Origin: Nematostella vectensis
Lineage: Eukaryota > Cnidaria > Anthozoa > Actiniaria > Edwardsiidae
Assembly: GCF_932526225.1 (NCBI RefSeq)
Contig: NC_064034.1
Coordinates: 13,218,887-13,282,886, forward strand
Direction of reading: 5' to 3'
DNA length: 64,000 nt
The stretch's first letter is position 1. The number at the start of each line of letters is the position of its first letter. Below are positions 35,801-45,400 of this stretch, one piece after another. The notes under the pieces were generated by a model. The model had not been told where the DNA came from and ran no database searches. It was given only the letters and a program-made list of their open reading frames with translations. The translations under genes and the position numbers were made by a program.

Positions 35801-38800
35801 TAGTTTTTCTTGTTGTAATTTGCTGCTGTGTAAACTTAGAATGTCTATACCTCCAAATTCCAATGGGGTTATCTCAATTTGACTCCAAAACACCAAATAC
35901 TAATGCAAATACAATCAGGATGAATGAAATTGATTAATAAGCGTCGTTAGTGTTATTACATTATTTTTATTTATTTTCAAACAAAGCTTAAGTGCAAGCA
36001 ATTTTCTCTGCTTCTGTGAAAAGATACAAGTAACTCTTGACCCTGTCATGTATAGATAATTAGAGGGCAGATGTAAAGAAAATATAGATTGTACTGTATT
36101 TGTTTTACACAATTAAAAGTGATTTAAGTATTTAAACAACATGCACAAGGACATCAAACACGTAGGTGTACTCTAATCACCAACCCCTCTTGCCCAATCA
36201 GACCTTGTGTATTCCTCGTATTGCTGTACATAATTATGTATAATGTGTGATCATCTAGCCTACAGTTCATCAGACCTTGTGTATTCCTCGTATTGCTGTA
36301 CATAATTATGTATAATGTGTGATCATCTAGCCTACAGTTCATCAGACCTTGTGTCTTCCTCATATTGTTCTATAATGATGTATAATGTGTGACCATCTAG
36401 CCTACAGTTCATCAGACCTTGTGTCTTCCTCATATTGTTTTTAATGACATAGCCTACAGTACAGTTTATGGAGGAACTGTGTAGAGTAATACCAAACTCA
36501 GAAGTGAGACAGAGAAAAGGCAGAGACTTGAAAAAAATAATTCCCCAAGCTCAAGCCAAAGGCTATACCGCAATGATTATCATCAATGAAGATCACAAGA
36601 AGCCTAGTATCCTTTGATCAAATGATCCACACTTTCTCCCTCACCCCTTTAGGCTGTCCTCCAAATGAAATGAAGTAAAAAATGGCATAACACTTAGCGT
36701 GTAAGCACCACCCCTAAAGTGCATCCCCAGCAGTTCTTGTATGCCTCCAGCACATTTTGATGAGGTGTCATGAGAAAAGGACCTTCAGCTTAACATCCTT
36801 ATAAAAAAGACTAGGGCTTCACTATGTACTGTAATGAGCTAGGTTTTCACACCTCTGAAACAAAATCCCAAGTTGGCCTGACCTGGGTTCTAACCCTGGA
36901 CCTCTTGCTTGTGAAACGAAGCCCATACCACTGAGCTAAGTGTGCCACTAACCTGACGAACCACTCCCTTGCCTTTCTCCTTGGTCATCCTGTCAGTTTA
37001 CTTGTCAACAGCTCTACCATCTCGGCATTTAACCCTGCATCCCTTCTTACTACTAACAAACCGACATGACGGAAAAACCTGGAAAATTCGCAATTCGAGA
37101 TAGAGAAAGAAGACACAATTTCTTAAAATGGCCATCAGTTCCAGTGTATTCCGGGCTGATTTTTGAAACACAAATAACGTGAGGCCGAAATGCACATACC
37201 CATATTTTTGCTTTTTGTACTTGATCATCCTTGCGCTATGTATGAGCTCAGGGACGAAAAGCTCAAATTTCAATGACACTTTACAAAAAGTCGCATCAAT
37301 TTTAAAAAAGTTGCATTTGATATTTTGTTTTCTATTACTCACTAACCACTTAGAGAAATGTTTCCGCCTTATTAGATCTGAAATGAGCTGTGTTAAGTCA
37401 TGTTTTTCCGTCATGTCTAACAAACCATATTTCCCTTTCCCCCCTCACTCCCTCAAGATTAAACCACCACTACCATCTAACTAACTCCACTTTCTTGGCC
37501 TGTAACCCTGCATGCTATTCTCCACCCTTAATACCACTCACAAATATTCTTTCCCCTCAAACCAGAAGTTTCATTTATAATGCACACCCTAATTTTGGAG
37601 GTCATTTTCATGTGAAAAATGTGTGTATTATACAGGAGTTTATATGGTACTTACAAATCATATTTTCTCCATTTTACTCAACTCCCCAAATATTTAACTA
37701 TCAGTTAGTTTTGACATATACATTTGTTTTTTCTATCTACTTGCTTGGAGTTCTGTTTTCTTTGACTCATTTTATAGACAGTATTGTTGTCACTCATATA
37801 CCTGATGGCCCTACTGCGCACTTTAAACTAAGTAGTGTTCGCCTTCCAAAGGAAATAAGAGTAAGTGATAGCATTGGTGTGTAAGACAGAATTATTTTAA
37901 AAACAAAATTAAATTTATATGGATTGGGGAAAGGCATTTGATTTTCTTATGTTTTCTGCCAAACAAACATTGTGTTACAGTATAGTAAAGAATTGCTAGT
38001 TAGCAATTTTACCCATTGATAATGATTTCACCCCATGGTGCATGTTACAGGGCCATGGTAAGATGACAAGCCATAAGCCAGAACTTATCCTAAACAACTT
38101 TAATACTCGACTTGGACACTCAGTGGCCAGAGTACTTGCTGCGCTCTTCCCATACGACCCACAGTTCAAAGGCAGACAGTGTGTTACCTTCCACAACCAA
38201 AGAGATTTCGTCTTTTTCAGAAGACACAGGTAAAATCAATATCGTTTAGAATGTTTTATTATCCTTTGGTGATAATAAACAGAGTTCTTCATAATTTAAA
38301 TAGGCACTTGCATGCATGTGGCAAGAAAATTCAATTAAACACAAAAGAATGTGTTACAAACCAACAAAAAAATTTCATCCAAGTGCAAAAAAAAGGCGCT
38401 CTTTTTTTGCTAAATTTAATATATGCATAGTATCCAGCTCTGCAATTTTCAAGATTTAAGTAGGAAACATACAGCCTGTATCGTAACATTCAACAATTTT
38501 TTTCAATCCATTTCTATCTGCTCAATGTGAGATGTCCTAACCACCAAATTTCATTTATCTGGAAGGTCAGAGGTCATTTAATATACCTTAATAATAATTT
38601 TGTTTATTTCACATGGTCTGACTATTTTCATGCTCACTAAATTAGCGGTAAAATCACATGACTCACAAGAGTTTCCTTTCAGATATATTTTCAAGAATGC
38701 GAAGAGAGTTGGTTTACAGGAGTTGGGGCCTAGATTTACCCTCAAGCTCAGGTCCATACAGCGCGGCACATTTGACAGCAAGTTTGGGGAATACGAGTGG

Positions 38801-39861
38801 ATACATAAGGTAACAATTTCATCCTTTTCTTATGAACACCTCCAATGGCACAATATCCCCCTCATTTACCATTAAGGGAGATTTTAGTTCAAGATAGAAC
38901 TTTCATTTTATTGATTCCCACCACTTATCTATGTTTATTATTGGTACAGTATACAGTTTTGAGAGATTGTATTGGATTATTGTATTTTGGGAGAGTTCCA
39001 TATATCTAAGTGAAACTCTACTCTACCATCATAAAGTAAATGGGTTTTAATTAGGATAGGAACTTAATTCCCTTCTGAAAGCATTTATGAGGGTGAGGGG
39101 TTAATTTTGCGACTGCATTTTAATGGAATAATTGCTTTCAAAAAGGTAACTTAATGTGTGTCATCTGTCTACCAAACTGTGGTTGCAGGCTTTTAATATT
39201 TCGTTAATTAAATTACCAAAAGTCTGGTGTAGTCTAATGAAAACAGTTTTGAATTAGATTATGATTTACTCAGTTCTGAAGAGCCTATCCTCATTTGTTG
39301 TTTACAAAACTTCAGCAGAAAAAAAAACATACTACTATACAATCATGCAAAAAAAAAACATATGAATGAATCTTCTCTTTAAGGGCAAGGGAATAAGACA
39401 TTGCAGCTATAGATTATACGTGTACAGAATAAGCCATGACACCTAGATTAATGGCCCAAATACAAGAAACAGATACAGTATCATGAACAGTATCACGTTA
39501 CAAAGATCTATTAGCGTAATCAAAAATCTATTAGCATGTCAAAAAAAATTCACATTTTCCAATACACCTTTGAAAAAAATATGTTTTGATGTCCCCTCGC
39601 ATGCTGAGATATTGAATTCATGCAAAAAACAAGTTTACAGGTCTGCATTATGCCTAGTCTTCTAAACAGTCGAGCGTAATGCCAGTTTGGAAACCAAATT
39701 GAGATTGGTCATTTCCGGTAATGGCATTTGGGCCCAATTTGAGCAGTTGGCGATGCAGGAGTCTACATTATACCAATTTCAACCTCTGATGTGCTGTGTT
39801 TTTTTTTTTTATCTTTCAGCGGAAAGAGATGGACACTAGCAGAAGGAAGTTCTTTTTATAG
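32824..39861 (+). CDS. RPF1: Ribosome production factor 1 (Brix domain), 304 aa
   Basis: Rpf1 is a nucleolar Brix-domain protein needed for 27S/large-subunit pre-rRNA processing. Exons: 32824-32976, 33702-33782, 35299-35394, 36453-36606, 37778-37860, 38051-38229, 38683-38809, 39820-39861; all GT-AG, all in phase. It opens with a lysine/arginine-rich helix ([15 protein letters not shown]), then the family box [22 protein letters not shown]. The Brix domain (about 98-290) includes [65 protein letters not shown] and [12 protein letters not shown], and the end is the conserved [11 protein letters not shown]. Human RPF1 is 349 aa; the difference is a shorter N-terminus. ATG 32824 is preferred over the in-frame ATG 32800 because of context and homology. 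AATAAA lies 20 bp after the stop (39881). It is followed on the same strand by MTR4. Confidence 0.96.
33016..33511. mobile_element. PIF/Harbinger-like MITE in RPF1 intron 1
   Basis: The left end GGGCCTGTTCACATGGAGGT and the right end ACCTCCATGTGAATAGGCCC are inverted repeats (about 20 bp, 1-2 mismatches). TAA flanks both sides (33013-33015 and 33512-33514), the 3-bp target duplication typical of PIF/Harbinger. No transposase is present in its 496 bp. Confidence 0.8.
33842..33885. mobile_element. End of a hAT-like MITE
   Basis: CAGGGGCGGATACAGG followed by GGGTGGATATCCACCCCC resembles the common hAT-MITE terminus with a subterminal hairpin. The partner end is not clear. It lies in RPF1 intron 2. 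Confidence 0.45.
34087..34748. repeat. Duplicated RPF1 promoter segment, copy 2, in intron 2
   Basis: Direct copy of 32171-32830, ending CCAAGATGGCGG exactly as copy 1 does, after which it runs into an AT-rich minisatellite instead of coding sequence. Differences include a 12-bp gap near 34133 and an extra AGCTGGTGGTATGG-like insertion near 34675. Confidence 0.92.
34749..35298. repeat. AT-rich 35-45-bp minisatellite abutting RPF1 exon 3
   Basis: Units read AAGTTATTGTTTTGATCTGT plus a variable (TA)n block. A segment of about 235 bp containing several units is repeated (compare 34810-35030 and 35045-35280). The last unit ends in TATATATACCGTAG, whose AG is the exon 3 acceptor. Confidence 0.95.
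35640..35768. repeat. Short tandem duplication in RPF1 intron 3
   Basis: Two copies of about 65 bp containing AAGCAGGxATATAAGTACTC then TAAGGTGCTTGATGCTATT. Confidence 0.8.
36197..36460. repeat. About 72-bp tandem repeat running into the RPF1 exon 4 acceptor
   Basis: Three and a half units containing ATCAGACCTTGTGT, GTATAATGTGTGA and CATCTAGCCTACAGTT. The final shortened unit reads GACATAG|CCTACAGTACAG, in which the TAG is the exon 4 acceptor and CCTACAG is the first exon sequence. Confidence 0.85.
36875..36955 (-). mobile_element. tRNA-derived SINE head in RPF1 intron 4
   Basis: On the minus strand the pol III A box TTAGCTCAGTGGTATGG and B box GGGTTAGAACCC are spaced as in tRNA, with a tRNA-like region between them. 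The acceptor-stem ends do not pair well and there is no CCA, so this is a tRNA-like repeat, not a functional tRNA gene. Confidence 0.65.
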
Positions 39862-42465
39862 AAAATACCAAATGGAACCAAATAAAATTTGCTTTGTTCA
39901 TACGAAACTGTGTTGCTGCCTCCATTTTGTCCATCTAATACCAGGATCAGATATAGGAGGGAGCGATAGTAGGTCTTACCCCCCCCCCCCCTCCCCCATG
40001 GACTGTCAAGGTGTGCAATTGCAATGTAGAATTCTTCTCTTGGATATATGCCTTCAACCATTTATTGCTGTGTTTTCTTTTTAACAAAGCAGCCAGATAA
40101 TAAAGTATTTGTAGTCCCAGAGAAGGCATTAAATTAACACAGTAATGCCTTCTTAGGAACACGTCTGCGTCTGGGAGGGAGTCTGAAAGCCAAATGGTTT
40201 GTGAACCCTCCCATAGCTGTCAACTCTCCTGCATTAGGCAGGAGTCTCAAGATACTGTACCTTTTCTCAAGCCTAATTTTCTTGAAAATATCCATACATT
40301 TACTGTATTCTCCTGCATTAGCTATATTCGTACTTCTGATACATTCACTGTATTTTCTCAAGATTTTTGCTAAAGCAAGGTTGACAGCTATGCCCTCCCC
40401 GCCTCGTTAATTTCGTCAAACCACTAAAACTAAATCCACCCCGAATACAAAAGCCTTTGTACTAACGTCTTGTAAGTGAAGAAAAACACATGGCTTCCAG
40501 GCCCGTTGCCAGGGGGGGTTCGGACGAACCCCCCACCCGGCTTGAAGGTCCGCTCAGAGCAAACAAAAATATATAACGTTTGACTGGTGATATACTGTGG
40601 ACATAAATATTTCTTTTTCCATTGACTCCTGGCTATTTTTGAACTGAATTTACAAAAAACAGACTGAAAACAGATACCTTCCCCCCTTTTATACAGCCCG
40701 CCAAAGTCAAACACAGCTGCACCTAGTCAGCGGTATCCAAGCTTTCCAACAGTGCTTTGTGGTCCCCACTTTTAATCCCTCGTTGTTGTGCTGAAGCCAG
40801 CACAAGTTGATGGTTGCTTGTATTTTTCATCAAAAATACAGCTATGAGCATATTAGGAGAGTGTCTCAGGACATCATGAAGTATTTTGGGGCATAATTGA
40901 GTGCTTTGCTTATGGATATTTGCAAGCAAAGGTGGATTCATGATGATTATTTCTTGTTTGGCTTTGCCTGGATGAGAAAATAATTTTCTAATGAATCACC
41001 ACAGCTCTCCTAAATGCTGTCTTTTCTGAAACCAAATTGATTCCAAAATTGTTTACACTGCTATTCTGGGTCTGTATGACCTGGAATCAATTTGTTTGGC
41101 TTCGGGATGAAAAGACTTATAAAAAACCATCTGACTTTGGGGAGAGGAGTGTTGACTGGCCCTCCCCTCGTGAATTTTCCCCTGGATCTCCCAGAATGCT
41201 TTTCAATCCGTAAAGGCATCTTCATGGTTTTACAAGCCTTCAAGGAGTGGATATTGTGTTTTGAGGCCATGGAAATGAACCTGGAGGTTCAGAATAAAGG
41301 TATCTATTTGTGTCTTGAGCTGTGTTTGCTGATCTCTCCCCCTTGTGTTGTATTTTGAGCGCTTTATTGAGAGGGATAATTAAATTATAATTATAATTCT
41401 GCTTTTATCCCTTAGACTGATGCCTGAGTATCTTCATCTTGTTGTGTTTAGTTTGCATTTATGAATTTTTTGGGTTGTGGGTACTTCCCAAAGCCGGTAC
41501 AGGCCGGTTAAGGGGTCAATGTGTTTACCAACACACCCTAAAAAATAATGCTTGCCTCACTGCCTGAGAACAATGCCTTTTTCGCAAGCTTAGGTGCATA
41601 CAACAGTGTAAGCAAATTCTGCTTGATAGACAAACAAGCCTCCATTTAGTTATGGCTGATATTCTAACAGATAATTTTTTATGTTAAAACCATTGGGGAA
41701 ACCACAGGGAGCCCAAATTCTATAAAGTATTTGCTTTATAAATTCAAAGCAGCAGTGTCAACCCACTTTTGATATTTTTCCTGTATATTCACTGTCAAAG
41801 TAATCTTATCACAAAACCTTGCCTGAATCTGATGTTTTCTTGGGCATTTTTTTTCTAAAAAAGCTATGCATATCATCCCTATCAGAGTCCAGTCATGTAC
41901 AAGTAAAAAATGGTTAAAGATATTCACTTACTAGAAATGGCATATATGTGATCCAGTCCACTGGTGTACCTCACAGCACAAGTCTAAAAAGGCCTAGTTA
42001 TTTTGATTAAAATCTAGGGGTGGTGGATTAAATTACTATAAATATCTTTTTATAATAGTTATATAATATATTATTATCGCTATATGTTAAAAAGTACCCT
42101 ATTAATAACATGCCTAATGTAATAAGGCGAGAAGAGGGGTATACCGGAAATTTGGTCCGCTAAAATGGAAAAAAACGAACCACCCCGCTCAAAATCCTGG
42201 CTGCACACCCTGCTGTAACATGGTTATACATGAAGAGTTCTGAGCATCGTATGTGTGCAATTTACTAACATGCATCATTACCGTCCCAAAGTCTTGGCTA
42301 GGAGGGTGTCTCAATTCAAGGCGAATCGTGGGTGTCATATTGAAACGGATAGTAAGTATTTGATGATTTGTAAAAAAAAATTACCAGGTGAACCATTTCA
42401 TGATGGAATCCCTGTGGTAATTCCACGAAGAGGCCTGGCGACATTTCTCAGTCACGTTGTGCAAG
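39862..42465. other. Intergenic region between RPF1 and MTR4
   Basis: Contains the RPF1 poly(A) signal (39881-39886), a relic repeat at about 40200-40330 related to 220-340, and a hAT-like fragment at 40498-40565. No further gene is supported. The MTR4 promoter should lie in the last few hundred bases. Confidence 0.45.
40498..40565 (+). mobile_element. Truncated hAT-like MITE
   Basis: CAGGCCCGTTGCCAGGGGGG then GTTCGGACGAACCCCCC and GAAGGTCCGCTC mirrors the left part of the elements at 4110 and 45692. The rest is missing or too diverged to see. Confidence 0.6.
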
Positions 42466-42472
42466 ATGGCGG
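42462..42472 (+). promoter_or_regulatory. YY1-like core at the MTR4 start codon
   Basis: CAAGATGGCGG overlaps the ATG at 42466, as at the RPF1 start. This is the known YY1 core of many housekeeping promoters. Use is inferred. Confidence 0.5.
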
Positions 42473-45400
42473 ACGCATTTGACGAAGAGGACTTGTTTGC
42501 GGTGTTTGAACAGCAGAGCCCAGCTACAGAGAAAGGGAAATCCACTAAGAAAGATGGCAAAGGAAAAACCAAAGCCACAACATCATGTATTACCCCTAAG
42601 GCTGGCTTGAAACGTGATTTTGATACAGAGGAAAACGAACCAACCTGGGATCCCGACGATGAGTCGGCAGCCACGAAGAAACAGAGAGTCGAGGATACGA
42701 TAGAAAGGTACATAACGCTAGATACGGTTAGAATCTAGAAATAAAGAGTAGAGGATATGATAGAAAGGTACATAACGTTAGAATATGGTGAGAATCTATA
42801 AGATATGTTTTATATCTAGAACATAGAGTAGAGGATAAGATAGAAAGGAAGATAAGGATAGATGCGATTTTAATCAGTTAGTATTTATTGTGATATAAAG
42901 GCAGCAAATTCTTGGATTTGAAGCAGAGATATAACAAATTGAAAAAGAGGATACCACATGATGTCAATAGTTCAATGTTTAGCTCAGATGTTCAACACCA
43001 AGATTGGAAATCTTAGTGTTGGTGTTGTTGGTCTTAATCAACTTTTATACTATTTAAGCCAGGAACTCTTGTTACTTTCTTGCAGTTTATTGGAATCCGT
43101 TCCCCAAGTGGATGTGGTGACTTTAGATATTTTGGAGGCCTGCTCACATGAGGTATGGTACAGATACAAAGCTAATATTCACTCTGAAATCAATGGTAAT
43201 GAAACCCCTGCACAGATATTGAGAAAAGAGCTCATCAAGGGTGGATCCAGTGGTATTGTTAATGGTGGTTGATTCAGTGGGAGGGGGGGGGGGGGGGTTA
43301 AGAGGGGATGGTGGTGGTGGATTCAGTGGGAGGGGGGTTAAGAGGGGATGGTGGTGGTGGATTCAGTGGGAGGGGGGTCGAGAGGAGATGGTGGTGGTTG
43401 ATTCAGTGGGAGGGGGGTCGAGAGGGGATGGTGGTGGTGGATTCAGTGGGAGGGGGGTCGAGAGGAGATGGTGGTGGTTGATTCAGTGGGAGGGGGGTCG
43501 AGAGGGGATGGTGGTGGTGGATTCAGTGGGAGGGGGGTTAAGAGGGGATGGTGGTGGTGGATTCAGTGGGAGGGGGGTCGAGAGGAGATGGTGGTGGTTG
43601 ATTCAGTGGGAGGGGGGTCGAGAGGGGATGGTGGTGGTGGATTCAGTGGGAGGGGGGTCAAGAGGGGATGGTGGTGGTGGATTCCGTGGGAGGGGGGTTA
43701 AGAGGGGATGGTGGTGGTGGATTCCGTGGGAGGGGGGTTAAGAGGGGATGGTGGTGGTGGATTCAGTGGGAGGGGGGGGGGTAGAGAGGGGATGGCAGTG
43801 GTGGATTCGGTGGCAGGGGAGTCAAGAGGGGATGGTGGTGGTGGATTTGGTGGGAGGGGAGTCAAGGGGGGATTGATCCACCACCATTGGTGGTGGATTC
43901 AGTGGGAGGGGGGTAGAGAGGGGATGGCAGTGGTGGATTCGGTGGCAGGGGAGTCAAGAGGGGATGGTGGTGGTGAATTCGGTGGGAGGGGAGTCAAGGG
44001 GGGATTGATTAATTTCTATTCCATCTTCTGTATAAAATAACCTGCCTCTACATACCTTTATTCTGGTTTGTCGACCCCCGTAGAGTCTTGATCCACTAGT
44101 GCTTGCATCATTATTGTTGATGTTTGGAATGCAAATGATATGGCTATCCCAAGGATGTGTTGTTTTATCCCAGGTGGCCTTTCCCAAGGGATTTGAATAC
44201 ACCCCTCTAGTACAGAGTGCTGCCAAGCCGGCAAAGGTAAGAAATTCAGCACAAAGAAAGTTAATAAAACCAATCAATATATAATCAGCAGCAATTCTTT
44301 TGCTTATGTATATAGTATGTAAGACATTAAATGATTTGTACTTGTTTCCAGGAATATCCATTCATCCTTGATCCATTCCAAAAGGAAGCTTTGAGGTGTC
44401 TTGAGAACAACAAGTCAGTTCTTATTTCTGCTCACACTTCAGCTGGCAAGACTGTTGTAGCAGAGTATGTTTGCCATTTTAGCAAGAGCTTTATTTATAA
44501 ATGTTACTTGTGGATGGGCTGAAGAAAACGACATGGGTCAAATGATGTTTGTGTTGCTGAAAGCATTTGGTTTCTTCTGTGGAACATTGGATACATACAA
44601 TGACAATAACAATTAAAATAATATTGCAGATGGTGTTATTTGCTGCTAGATTTGTAAAAATGCGGCTGAAAGGTTTAATTTGGTTGCAAATGAGCCACCA
44701 GATCAAGAATATATTTTTTTTAAAGAATATACTAATTTTTTTTTTAGAATATCTGATTTAAAATGCTTAATAATACATCATGGCCCTTTGAGACTTCACT
44801 CTGAGCTGTGCAACTGAAATTGCAAAACTGGTCACAAACATGCATCTAGTAAGATCCAGAACCCTAATATCTACACTTTTTTATTCCTTCCAGATATGCG
44901 ATTGCTATGTCATTGCAAAAGAAGCAAAGAGTTATCTATACTACCCCTATCAAGGTACAACCATTCTGTGTGTATGTAACACCATTCAATGACATGAGCT
45001 AAAATATGTGAAGGTCTTCTTCACTTGTCCAATTATGTTTTGAGATTTTAGAGTTTGATAACACCAGTTGCATCTGTGTACACTAACACTGCACACCTAT
45101 CCTAAATTACATCTATTTTACAGGCTCTTAGTAACCAGAAATACAGAGAGCTTTATGAAGAGTTCCAGGACGTTGGTCTGATGACAGGAGATGTGACAAT
45201 TAACCCCACTGCAAGTGCTCTGGTCATGACCACTGAGGTAGGTATTGGCACAGTATTTAACCCTCAGGAGAAATCCCAAATAATCCAGCTGATAGTGCTA
45301 CAGTACACTTTAATATGTTATAGGCAGATACAAGGACTTGTTAAATCTAACAAGGTTGCTTTGCTAACTTTGTAAGTAAATTCTTAGGTCCATCACTTTT

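Noticed and set aside
36875..36955. Functional tRNA gene on the minus strand
   Set aside because: A and B boxes are present but the acceptor stem does not pair, so it is better read as a tRNA-derived SINE.
43241..44040. Gly-rich open frame of 166 codons
   Set aside because: Produced by the G-rich 40-bp intron repeat.
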